DNA from: Cycas panzhihuaensis
Taxonomy: Eukaryota; Cycadophyta
Direction of reading: 5' to 3'
Assembly: GCA_023213395.1 (NCBI GenBank)
Contig: CM041465.1
Span: forward strand, 222,587,741 to 222,651,740
Length of the DNA stretch: 64,000 bases
Below, in pieces: positions 46,601 through 57,110 of this stretch. Every line of letters begins with the position of its first letter. Position 1 is the first letter of the stretch. Below the pieces are notes generated by a model that saw nothing but the letters and a program-made list of their open reading frames with translations, searched no databases and was not told the origin of the DNA. A program made the translations under genes and the position numbers.

Positions 46601-47530
46601 CTCATCCCCGCCCGGATGTAAAGGATTCAAACACATCAATTTCAGATGAATCTTCGTCTTCAGATTCCACTTCAGATTCTAATCAGGAAATTGACTGAGT
46701 TACCTAATAGAGAAAGTAACGAAAGTTCCAAAATGGTATTTAAAACCATAGAAGAAAGCAAAGGGAAATTTTCCCCATAGAACCGTAAGTCAAAAACCAA
46801 AAGCCTTGGCATGCAGTATAGAACCACAATCCTTTGAAGAAGCCAAAGATCATGTAGAATGGAGAAAAGTAATGGACATTGAATTTGACTCCATTATCAA
46901 AAATCAGACTTGGGAATTGGTTAATTTGCCTCCCAATAAATCAGTTGTGGATTGCAAGTGGATCTTCAAAATTAAAATAGGTTCAAATGGCCAAGTAGAA
47001 AAATACAAGGCCAAACTTGTTGCTAAGGGATACACTCAAACAGAAGGCATAGACTATGAAGAAACCTTCTCACCAGTTGCCAAACTAAATACAATTAGAA
47101 CAATTATTGCATTGGCAACACACAAAAATTGGAAAGTATATCAATTAGATGTTAAAAGTGCTTTCGTAAATGGAGAAATTCAAGAAGAAGTCTATCTGTC
47201 TCAACCTGAAGGATATATTGAACTAGGACAAGAACATCTGGTCTGAGGTTAAAAAATGCCTTGTATGGGTTGAAACAAGCACCTCGAGCCTGGTATGTCA
47301 AGCTTGACGAACATCTGTGTGAGTATGGATTCCAAAGGAGCAAAGGTCGACTCAAGCATGTATACAAAGTCGAGGAACCAGAAATAACTATAATAGTAGT
47401 ATATGTGGATGATATGATTCTCACAGTAATGACGATGATTCTATTGCGTACATCAAAAATAACTAGGAAACAAATTCAAAATGACAGATTTAGGATTGCT
47501 AAACTATTATTTGGGAATTCAAGTTGAACA
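46601..47530 (+). pseudogene. CO-C reverse transcriptase
   Basis: Frame 46806-47246 reads NQTWELVNLPPNKSVVDCKW, then KAKLVAKGYTQTEGIDYEET and YQLDVKSAFVNGEIQEEVYL. After a frameshift near 47,245 it resumes MYGLKQAPRAWYVKLDEHL with catalytic YVDDMIL at about 47,402, intact. Another frame change follows near 47,440. Confidence 0.82.
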
Positions 47531-48332
47531 GCAAGATGGCTCAATCACCCTGAGTCAAAGCAGATATGTCAGTGATCTGTTAACTAAGTTCAAAATGGAA
47601 AACTATAATTCCTGCATAACCCCAATGGAAGTCAATTGCAAACTTGTCCCAGATCCAACAAAGGCAAGTAGCAATCCAAACTTGTATAGACAACTTGTCA
47701 GAAGTTTAATTTATCTCATAGCAACCAGACCTGATATTGCCTATGACGTGAGCTTGATCTCCAGATACATGCATGAACCCAAGCAGAGACACTGGAATGC
47801 CGCCAAACGAATCTTAAGATATCTCAAAGGGACAATAGATCTAAAGCTAAAGTACTCAAGAGAAAATCCCTTTCACTTAAATGGGTTCTCGTGACTCGAT
47901 CGGCGGTGATAAGGAACAAAGAAAATCAACTAGTGGATACTGCTTCTTTCTAGGATCTTCACCAATATCTTGGAGTCAGAAGAAACAACCAATCGTAATC
48001 GCCATCAATGTAAGTAGAATACAAGTTAGCAGTAAGTGCCACCACGTAGCGGTTTGGCTCGTGCAACTTCGAAGATCCGAAGTATCACAAGCAATAGCTA
48101 CGCACTCTTCTGTGATAATCAAAGTGCCATCAAGTTAACAAAGAATCATGTATTCCATGCAAGAATAAAACACATAGAAGTTCAGCATCACTTCATTCGA
48201 GAAAAGGTCCAAAATAAAGAAATAGATCTAGAATATTGTCCAACTCAAAATCAAGTGACAGACATTCTAACAAAACCCTTGGGAAAGGATCGTTTCCAAA
48301 TATTAAGAGATAAAATTGGATTAGTTAGATAA
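47481..48332 (+). pseudogene. CO-C RT C-terminus and RNase H
   Basis: MTDLGLLNYYLGIQVEQQDG, ATRPDIAYDVSLISRYM and LRYLKGTIDLKLKYS match the end of Copia RT and the connection to RNase H. After frame changes near 47,890 and 48,030 the RNase H segment reads RKSTSGYCFFLG, then ALFCDNQSAIKL, KHIEVQHHFIREKV and VTDILTKPLGKDRFQ. It ends at TAA, 15 bp before the 3' LTR. Confidence 0.8.
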
Positions 48333-48347
48333 AACATTAAGAGAGGG

Positions 48348-48534
48348 TGTTAGAATATAATGTTATATCACTAATCCAAAGTCATTAAGTTAAAAAAGGC
48401 CACTTGTCAACTTCTCATTATGGGAGTTAAAGGTGGTTGGTTCCTGACATTGTATAAATGTACATCTTCTTCATGAATACAATACAATGAGTTTATCTCA
48501 AATTTCTTTGTTCTCCTCTGTCTTTGTCTTAACA
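48348..48534 (+). repeat. CO-C 3' LTR
   Basis: 187 bp. It differs from the 5' copy by A/G in the TATA box (TGTATAAATG here), one T/C and one C/A. Confidence 0.93.
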
Positions 48535-48539
48535 TCCTC

Positions 48540-49716
48540 CATCAAAGATGGCATCAACCATACTTTGCTTCACTTGGATTCTTACCATGAAGAGCTCCTC
48601 TCTAATCTCTAGATCAACTTATTGATGGTTATTTTTAGGCTCTGCATTAGCCATGAGCATCAGCTTCTCATTGGATCTTTTAATGCCACAAACATCTTCA
48701 TCACCTACAGAGTTAAGTAAAGATTTACCTTCAATTTTAGCTTTCCCCTTGTTCTTGGGTCGTTTCTCTGGGTGTAAGAACCAACAATCTTCTACATTGT
48801 GACATGCTTGCTTGTAATGTATACAAGTGACTTTGATTTGGGTGGTATTAGCTTGTTTCTTCTTGCCAAAACCCCAAATCAGTTGTTGTCTAAGTTTACT
48901 TGGAAACCTCTTTCCTTGGCTAGGTTTGTTGTTACCTTCTTGAGGTGCAAACCTTTTCCTCTCAGCAAAAACCTTCTTGTTCCTCTTTCTTATGGCAATC
49001 GCCTTCTTACTAGCTTCATCGAGTGATTTAACTTCAAATAGTTGAAGTTATTGCTAAATATGTTGGTGCAACCCCCCAATATACTTCAACGTGATGTCTT
49101 TACCCAGTAAAGAGATGCCTAACACAACAGCTTACTTTTGAAATTCTATTGTGTAGTCTTAGACATTTTGCCATTTTTTCTGTCAGTAATATTGCCATTT
49201 AATCCTCTACTGCTCTTCATACCTAATAGGGTAGAATTACTTCTTTATAAAGACTTTAAATTGTTGTCATGTAATTTCATTTATATTATAGGATTTAAGA
49301 TATGCATTCTACTAAACTAATGCATGCTTAGGTAATTTTAACCTAACAAAAGTAATTTTTTGCTGGTTTTTATACCCATAAATGGAAAAGTATATTTCTA
49401 ATTGGTCCAACCAACCATCTAAATTTTCAACATCTAAGGTTCCATCATAGATGAGCAGTTCAAGTTTTTCCTCTACCTTGAATGGATGTGTTATTATCGA
49501 TGAATTGTCATCTTCTTCCTCTTCTTGTTGGTCTTCTACCAGCTCTTCATTTGTTTCCTCTTTCATGGGTTCATCTTCTTCCTTCTTTGTGCCTTTGGCT
49601 GTTGAAGAAGTTACAACTTGTTGAGAAACTAGTTGCGCCACAAGTTGGGTTAGTCTATCGAGGTTTTGCTCTATCTTCCTGAACCTTTCCTCCATCTTGT
49701 ACTCCATCTCAGCCAT
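48540..49716 (-). pseudogene. gag: GY3 gag relic
   Basis: Begins MAEMEYKMEERFRKIEQNL, like GY1 gag. It has a Glu-rich stretch, then KLELLIYDGTLDVENLDGWL and YFSIYGYKNQQKITFVRLKL (gag domain start). It stops at 49,312 and continues only as scattered frames. A zinc-knuckle relic near 48,790-48,850 reads CIHYKQACHNVEDC, with two key positions altered. The frame then reaches VDAIF at the CO-C insertion point, where protease begins. Confidence 0.7.
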
Positions 49717-49884
49717 CTTTCTTTGTTATCTATGCTCTCTTTCAAGCAGTTCGATTAAAGATTCGCTAGTTAACAAATACTGAAACCTAGTTTTCATTCA
49801 AAAAATTTCACAGCTAAAGCAAAGAGGTTTTCTTTTTTTTTCCTTTTTAAAATTCCTAAATTCCCAAGGATCTCATGAAAACTA

Positions 49885-49896
49885 GCTCTGATACCA
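49885..49896 (-). other. GY3 primer-binding site
   Basis: The minus strand reads TGGTATCAGAGC six bases inside the LTR edge. It fixes the element's orientation as reverse. Confidence 0.9.
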
Positions 49897-49902
49897 AATA
49901 TT

Positions 49903-50985
49903 TGATCTAAATTTGAATGGAAAAGTAAAGACTTAATCCAATCGAAACAAATTCAGAACAAATTTACAATAATGTTACATTAATTTAAAAATATTTAAAA
50001 TTTTCCTTACAAATTTCCTTATGTTTGTGCTCTATTGAGCATGCATAGGACTGCTACAGCAAGTTGGGAGAGAAGAAGTGAGTGCTAGGTGCATTACGGT
50101 CTGCTACGCGCTCTTTGGATTCATTACCAACGAACTGTGTGAGAAGTTTTAGTTGTCGTTCAACCAAAAACCCTTTTCTTTAAGAAGATTTCTATTGGCG
50201 TCTCTTCCTTAGACTGTTGTGGCTGGTCTTTTCTTCCTTTGGCTAAAACTATGCCTTCTTGGCTCCTTCACTAACCCCACGAATAGATCTGGGTGCTTTT
50301 CTATTACCCCTTTTGTCTGTTTTCTTCTTACTCTTCCTTTCGTTTTCTCCTACATAGTTTTCTCGTCTTGGAGCTGTTCTTTTTTTTTTTAAGTTATTTT
50401 ACATCAACTCCCCTTGAATCTTACTCCTCTTACTGTGTTTATGGCTGCTGGGTATCCTTACGTTCCTTCCGTGAAGAAATTCTATTATTTTAGAATGGTG
50501 TTTGCACATAAACAGTTTTTCCATTTTAGTTATTCAACAAACTCTTGAATGGTTGAAAAACTAACTTAAATCCATTTATTCAAGGGTTTTCTCTCTTCTA
50601 TTATGTAGAGGAGACGTATAAAAACATCCTCCTAAAATTTTGTGTAAAACGAACTCCTTTTTCCCTATCAAAATCATGATTATTTTTCTATTTTTCTATT
50701 TTTCCATTTCCTATTTTTTGCACTGGTTGTACTTGCAGTTTGCACTGGTTGCACTTGCAGTCTATATTGGTTGCACTTGTAGACCACTCAGTTGCACTTG
50801 TAGACCACTTGGTTGCACTTCGTTGCACTTGTAGACCACTTGGTTGCACTTGTAGTCTACTTGGTTGCACTTTTTTAAGCATCTCAATGTCATTTTTTTA
50901 TTAAATGAAGGTTACAAACATGAAAAATAAGTATAACAAGGCATTTTAAAAAGTATTATGAAATTAAAGATCCGAAAATAGATCA
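49903..50985 (-). repeat. GY3 5' LTR (element sense)
   Basis: 1,083 bp with a 21-22-bp minisatellite at 50,726-50,871. It is longer than its partner (39138-40170, 1,033 bp) partly because the minisatellite has more units. Confidence 0.88.
50726..50871. repeat. 21-22-bp minisatellite in the GY3 LTR, longer copy
   Basis: About six units of GTTGCACTTGTAGACCACTTG plus partial units. The two left-most units read GTTGTACTTGCAGTTTGCACTG-like and are 22 bp long. Confidence 0.75.
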
Positions 50986-51198
50986 AAGACCTTGTGTATT
51001 CAATGTATCAAATCATTGTACAATAATAAATATGATCCTGAAGGATATTTTATGGTACATTTTTTCTTGAAAGGGTTTTCCCACATAAATCATATATACT
51101 GTGCATCTATTTTCTATGTGTACTCTTGTTTACTTGCTATGTATGGTTAAAGATTATGTGAATGGGAACATTTATGTATGATTTTATATTCTCTAACA
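50986..51198 (+). repeat. CO-B 3' LTR, right part
   Basis: Resumes with AAGACCTTGTGTATTCAATG, matching AAGGCCTTGTGTATTTAATG in the 5' LTR, and ends CTCTAACA. AAGAC at 50986-50990 is the second GY3 target-duplication copy. Confidence 0.87.
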
Positions 51199-54066
51199 TT
51201 AGTAATAAGCACTATTGTAGTCCCCAAAACCCTTAAGTTGTAACCTACCTTAAAAGGGACATAAGTTCTATAACATATATTAAAACTCAATATTATCTAA
51301 ATTATTAGAATCTTAATTTAGAGACTATTATTTTAGGTTATGATTTGGTTTACCTTAGAGCTAATTTAATATAATAGTTATTTTTTTAAAATGATGTCTA
51401 ATGATGGAACTATATTTCCCTATTTTTACTAGATGCGAAGGAGTGTGACCCATAGAATGGTTGGATAAAAGTGAAATAGTCCTAAAAATCTCACCCTAAC
51501 AAACAAAATATATGTATATCTAATTATTTCATTATATTTGGATGAAAAACCTCACAAATGGGCCTCTGATAAACTTTCTTTAATTAATTAGGAGTATTTC
51601 TTATAAAATTTTCTCTTAAGGTTTGAAGAGAGAATTATAAGATGGTGGAATAAACAAAAGAGTGACTGCACAGTCAAAGACATTATGAACTTCAATAATA
51701 AATGTCAAGAGGAAGATAATAAAATCTTAGCTAAATTAAAATCGTTAAAAGATTTTTTATAGGAAATAAAATAAAAGAAATAATTATTGAGGTGAGAAAA
51801 TAATCTAAGGAGCTTATTAAAGAATAATCTAGTGAAGGACCTATAAATGATCAATACAAAGAAAAAATAAATGATATACATAAAGATCCAATTGACTAGG
51901 TCAAAGAGCAGTTCAATAAGGAACATCTTAATGGGTGATGTGATGAAAAGAAAGTAACATGTATGAATCAAATAAGGATATACGTATTAAAAATAATGTC
52001 TAATTCTTACTTATTCTTTTTTCTGAGTTGATTAATAAGTCGCATTAGGCAGGTCCTCTCATGAGTTATACTTTCCATTCTTTTCTCTTATATTTAAGAG
52101 CATGTACAAGTATAGTCTCTCTTATGCAAGAGCATGCATGAGTTATACCCTATTGTTTCCCTATTCTTATGCTTTATTCTTTACTTACTCTCTCATTAGA
52201 TTGAAGAGTGGTCACTCTCATCAATGCAATGTAACATATATTGTAATTGAATAGATACATTTATCCAAAGAAAGTAGATTATAAGGCTTTGTACTTCATT
52301 CTAATATAATCCAAAATTATTTCTTATATCATGTGTGCAAGTGTGTTTGAGTTAGTACTTTTGTTACTTACTAGTCTTTACTCTCATTCTCTAATATTTC
52401 TAATAATATCTACTAACAAGGAGCTTAAAGAAGAATCTAAGGTATAGGACATCTTTAAAAGGGTACTTGTTTTAAATTTGGATCATATATTGTATTTGTT
52501 TATTTCTTTTGGATATTTCCTTGTTTATCTTGATTTCTTAAATTCTATAGCCTTGAAGAATCCCTTAACCCTTGTATAATAAGATCCTATAACTAATAGA
52601 AAACCTAAAGCATTAAATCTCCAACTCTTAGTAGGAGAAATTCTTGTTTTACTTGAAATACCTCTTTATGTCTCATTCTCTATGAAAATCTCTTTATCAC
52701 CATCTCCATAGTCCTCATCTTCCACTCTCATTCCAAAAAGCATTAACCCCTAATGCTATCATTGTACCACCCCTCTACAACACGTTAACTCTCTCCAAAC
52801 TACATCCTAACTTATTTTACCACCAAACTCCTTACCTCCCTACTTGTTTTCCCTTTACTTTTTTGTATTACTTGAAAAATCACCTTCTTATACCCTTGAA
52901 AAAAACCCTTTCCCATAAAGAATACTTAACTCTCATCTCTTTTAACCCCCTTAAGCTTAAAATTTACTTGTAGATCTAAATCCATTTACCTCTCATTTTG
53001 TAAAACGTCATCCTCCTTACCCATAAATTCTTTTTATTTATTTCTTATCTAATCTATCATATTCACTAATCAAATTCCCATATATGTTGCCTCATAACTT
53101 TACCTTAGATACAACTTATTAATACGCTTTATGCTCCATGATTTTCATTTCCTTCTCCTCAATATATATCTATATAACATTATTGTCATGCCCTTAGTCC
53201 CTCATTTATCATTTTTTCCCTATTACCTCTAAGCATGTATCACTACTTAATCTTATTTGTAATATATACCAATCTTATTTTTTATTACATGTGCTTTTTA
53301 AATTATATTCATTATTTCTTTTCCTATATTTACAAAATGTTTCATATTCTCCTCATCAATCCCTTGTCAAGTCATGCCTTCTACATCTAAGCTTATCTTA
53401 CCTCGACATTCACCCTCCATATATCGCACTCACACAATCATTTACCTTAATCTAGTTTTATTATTAATCTCTTATGCCACATACTCTCCTCAGACTCTAA
53501 ATTTTTTTTCTCACCCTTTGCTTCTCATATGCCCCTCTTGCATGTCATATCAATCATGTGTATTTATGGCTAGCTTATATCACTCATCATTCATAATTCA
53601 AACATCCACAGATCAAGTCCCAACTAAACTTATCTCACCATCTTTACTCTGTAAGCACTTATTCTTACAATTTCACACATTATCTTCCCCAACATTAGTT
53701 CTATAATTTATATCATCTTTATAATCTCCTATTTTCCCTTCAAGGATAATAATAAATGGACATAATGTACAAATAAAAAATAAAACCCAAGCAAGTTGAA
53801 GTCAATATATGTAGGTCCCAAGATTGTTCAAGTACAAGGTTTTATAAAAATCCATCTTAGATAAGGCACTATCATGAATGAGATATACATAAGTTGTTTC
53901 AAGAATATGACATTAAGATGAAGCCAATGCTTATGATATTTTAGCCTTAGCAAGTGGTGGATTGAAGACATATGGATAACACCACATAAGAAAATGCATG
54001 CCTTTGATTTACATGCATAAATAAAAATACTTTGAGAACAAAGTATTTTCTAAAGAAATGAGAGAA
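51199..54066. other. AT-rich spacer with a G-poor kilobase
   Basis: No supportable gene. 51,199-52,450 is plain AT-rich DNA. From about 52,700 to 53,720 the plus strand is rich in C, T and A but very poor in G. This could be the antisense strand of a decayed, C-poor retroelement. No domain was recognised on either strand. Confidence 0.35.
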
Positions 54067-54385
54067 TGTGATGATTTGTAAATCATTATTAAATTAAAGT
54101 TGGTTTTTATTATTAGAAAGCTAGTTTTTCATTATTACTATTATTAAAAAGTTAGTATTTGTTGTTATTATTAAGTATTAGTTGGTATTTTTAATATTAT
54201 TATAAAGTCTATTCTTAAAGGAGGGCTATTTTAGAACCTATAAATAGAGAGAGCCCTACCTCATTATGTATGTTTATTTTCTATTTATTATAATAGATGA
54301 TGTGTAAAAATTTGGCTTTGTAATTTCAATTTTCATTAGCTTGTTATTTTCAACTTTCTTATTATTTTGGGTTTGTTCCACCACA
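54067..54385 (+). repeat. Dispersed repeat R1, copy b
   Basis: Collinear with 32,405-32,685. It has a clear CCTATAAATAGAGAG TATA box and ends TTCCACCACA. It carries extra TTATTA-rich sequence near its middle. Confidence 0.55.
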
Positions 54386-55849
54386 TACTTACAATAGATG
54401 TTTGGAGAATAAATCTCTAAATTGATATTAAAGTTATTTTTAAAGACTAATGAGTAAGAATTGTGCTATTTTTAAAGGTGTAATTGTGAAGTCAATATTA
54501 AGAATTATGAAACTAACCAATCAAAGAATATAAAAACTTAATATAAACATAACTTTCTCATATGATATCCATTTTCAGGCCATGACCACTCATTTTATAT
54601 GTACTCAAGAAGATCTATGTAATAGACTATGTAGAATAGTTAATTAAATTAGAAATTAATAGCAAAAGTGGAAAGAAAAATTGTATGGGTGAAATTTGAT
54701 AAAAAATACTCATATTGACTAAAATGAATTACTCATAGGGGCACTAAATTGTATTTAACCTACATGATATCTAACTCAAAAAAGTAATTAACCCATATTT
54801 AAAGTATGTAAATTAGCACAAATAAGTAAGGGACTATATCAACTAAAGATGGTCACTCAAATGAGTCAAAAGAGAGTGTGAAACAAGATAAAAATTATGT
54901 TGCTATAAAAGAAATGTGTCATAGTGACTATTATGAGTGTTGACTCAACCTCTAAAGTTATGTCTCCATATCATAGATTGTTATAGAGAATAGATCTCAT
55001 TCCATCATCAATATGTAGGAGAATATAATATGTATAGATAATAAGTAAATACTTAATTAAAATGTAGCATAAGATAGAATAATAAGTAAATCTAAATACT
55101 CAAATATAACATAAGTCAAATGATAAGCAATGGATGCATATCTAATGTGAGAGAGAAAAATCATATTTAATATTCCTAGATTAAGGATAATTGGTCCAAA
55201 TTTATGGAAACATTTATCTGATTGGTAATAGAGCTAGTAGAGCTCACACAAAAAAAAGAACAAACATTGCCAATGTCATATCCTTCATCTATACACATAA
55301 TATTGCCAATATTTTATATCTTACTAATGATTTATGTGAAGGTGTACTAGGAATTAAACCTAAGACGTTGGGATTTTAAGTTTTATAAGCATATGGACGA
55401 TGGAATGAGCAACCTTATATTAGACACTATATAACCAATGTGATTTCAAATAATCCAAGTAACAATAAAAGGATTGAGATTTCCACAGCTTCTCTTATAT
55501 ATGTGACTAAATAATATGATAGGAAATATAATAACAATCTAAAAATAATATTAGGAAGTATAATATAATGGATATGGGAATATGTAGGAATTAGTTGGCA
55601 AGGAAAATCATTTAGAGATATGTAGTCTTAACATTCTTATTAAGATCTCTTCAAAGTGAAGCATCTAAGAGTAATGATTTCATCAACTTGTACCAACTAG
55701 ATATAGAATCATTAATATAAGTGTGTATCAATTAAATCTATAGTTCAACAAATAAGAATGTAAAATTGTAAACTAGCTACCATCAAACCTCTTAGTCAGG
55801 ATGATATATATGTATTGTTATATGACCGCATGTAGCTAACAAAACTAGG
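54386..55849. other. AT-rich DNA, nothing recognised
   Basis: No coding frame, repeat array or element boundary could be supported here. Confidence 0.3.
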
Positions 55850-56220
55850 ATACTAGCACTCATGGTTAAGGTATTAGGAAATTAAGTACTAATTATTTAA
55901 CTTTTATGTATGGGCCATTAAAACCACTAATGAGATGTAAGGTTATTTAGCTTGCCAATAGAATTATAGGGGAAAGGAACTCTTTTATCTATTTAATGGC
56001 CACAAATTATAAAGGAAGGTTGTTATGTAATCAATTTTCTCTTGAGAGACTAGTACTTCTATACTCTTTGGTTTTCTTTTATGTCCATTTATGCTCTTTT
56101 GTATATTTCACTTTTGTAATTAGTTCCCATTAATAATATAAGTATTGTAATTTCTTGTTTAGCTTGTAATAATTTTAAGTATAAGTAAAATTAGGATAGC
56201 CATATCCCAAGTGGTATTAA
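55850..56220 (+). repeat. Degraded GY4-type LTR plus primer site
   Basis: The plus strand parallels the GY4 LTR: TAATGAGATGTAAGG, a CCAATAGAATTATAGGG block, a TATTTAA-type box, and an end in ATCCCAAG followed by TGGTATTAAA at 56,212. GY4 has GTCCAAG and TGGTATCAAA in the same place. The left limit is approximate. It is an older, diverged copy whose leader is cut by CO-D at 56,389. Confidence 0.5.
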
Positions 56221-56388
56221 ATCTAGGTTTTAAATCTAGTAGAAACATAAGCTTAAAGGAAGTTAAAGGAAAAAGAGAATGTTTTTCTTAGTATATCATA
56301 ATAAATACTTCTTTACAGTTCTATTTCATTTTAAGTTCTATTGAATTTTATTAAAAATATATTAAATTATAAGTAGGTCACAATGTCT

Positions 56389-57025
56389 TGTTAGATAATG
56401 CGATAACAATGTTTTGGAGGCAAAAATCTTGACAGATTGACAGCGTGGTTTCTCCCCTAAACTTTCATAGGGGGATCTAAGGGGGTTGGGAGTCCCCCTT
56501 GGTCAGGGGTGCGGGGGGTGTTAGAACCTCCCTATGAATGGGGATTTGGGAGTAGTAGCCCCTGACCTAAAAATCTAGCACTGTAAAACATACTAAATTG
56601 TAAAGAGAATTAGGGTCATTCATAAAAAATACCCTAGATTTGATGGTCGAGATTTGTGCCTTGTATGACTCTCTCATATAGTCTGATTTAGGGTGTTTTT
56701 TTATTATGTTGATGATATTCAATGTATTAAATATATTGTATTGAGTAGAGGGGATTGGTTATTATTGTTGTGAGCATTCTACTATAGATTATATACATTT
56801 CTCTATACTTATATAATAAAGATCTATACCTATCCTATGTGGATGTTTCCCTAACACACTACTAGGGTTTTACCACATTATATCTAGTGTATATGTGATG
56901 CTTTAGCTTTATGGTTTATTTATTATATTATCTCTAGTCTAAGAATTTATATATTAAATTTTAGTTTTAATTCCTATAACTAGATGTTGATAATTGTTTA
57001 TTATTAGGACCTAGTTTTCTCAACA
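56389..57025 (+). repeat. CO-D 5' LTR
   Basis: 637 bp, TGTTAGATAATGCGATAAC to TTTCTCAACA, same family as the CO-A LTRs. Confidence 0.88.
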
Positions 57026-57027
57026 AG

Positions 57028-57040
57028 TGGTATCAGAGCC
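57028..57040 (+). other. CO-D primer-binding site
   Basis: TGGTATCAGAGCC, 2 bp after the LTR, as in CO-A. Confidence 0.9.
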
Positions 57041-57110
57041 ACCTTTATTTTTGCAACAAGTCTATGAAGGTTTTAGTGTCAACTTTTTTTTACACTAAAT
57101 TAGAAAACTA

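Larger units (their letters stand above)
43536..48534 (+). mobile_element. CO-C: youngest Copia element, inside GY3
   Basis: The LTRs are short (187 bp each: 43536-43722 and 48348-48534) and differ at three positions only. The target duplication TCCTC is perfect (43531-43535 and 48535-48539). Primer site at 43,723, gag from 44,381, pol to 48,332, and polypurine run AAGAGAGGG before the 3' LTR. It is the innermost layer of the three-level nest. Coding regions carry several frameshifts despite near-identical LTRs. Confidence 0.93.
39138..50985 (-). mobile_element. GY3: Gypsy element in reverse, inside CO-B and host to CO-C
   Basis: Its LTRs are 49903-50985 (5' in element sense) and 39138-40170 (3'), with TGATC...GATCA ends as in GY1 (39138 reads TAATCC). 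The target duplication AAGAC is perfect (39133-39137 and 50986-50990). The primer site is on the minus strand at 49885-49896. Gag is at 49,716-48,540. Protease to chromodomain runs from 43,535 down to about 40,200. Protein segments are close to GY1, so they are related families. CO-C (43,536-48,534) splits gag from pol. Confidence 0.9.
33054..51198 (+). mobile_element. CO-B: Copia retrotransposon carrying nested GY3 and CO-C
   Basis: 5' LTR 33054-33406, primer site 33408-33420, leader, gag-pol relic 34,921-38,834, then a 3' LTR split in two by GY3 (38,989-39,137 and 50,986-51,198). Flanking 5-mers are TTAGC (33049-33053) and TTAGT (51199-51203), a target duplication with one C/T change. Without GY3 the 3' LTR is about 357 bp, matching the 5' LTR. 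CO-B is the oldest layer of the nest. Confidence 0.88.

Noticed and set aside
49482-49682. Plus-strand frame opposite GY3 gag
   Set aside because: Antisense of the Glu-rich gag segment.
50640-50882. Cys-rich or Gln-rich repeated peptides on both strands
   Set aside because: They are translations of the 21-bp LTR minisatellite, not genes.
53374-53706. 110-codon plus-strand frame
   Set aside because: Composition is an artefact of the G-poor region (Ser, Leu, Pro, Thr rich); no domain or Met context.
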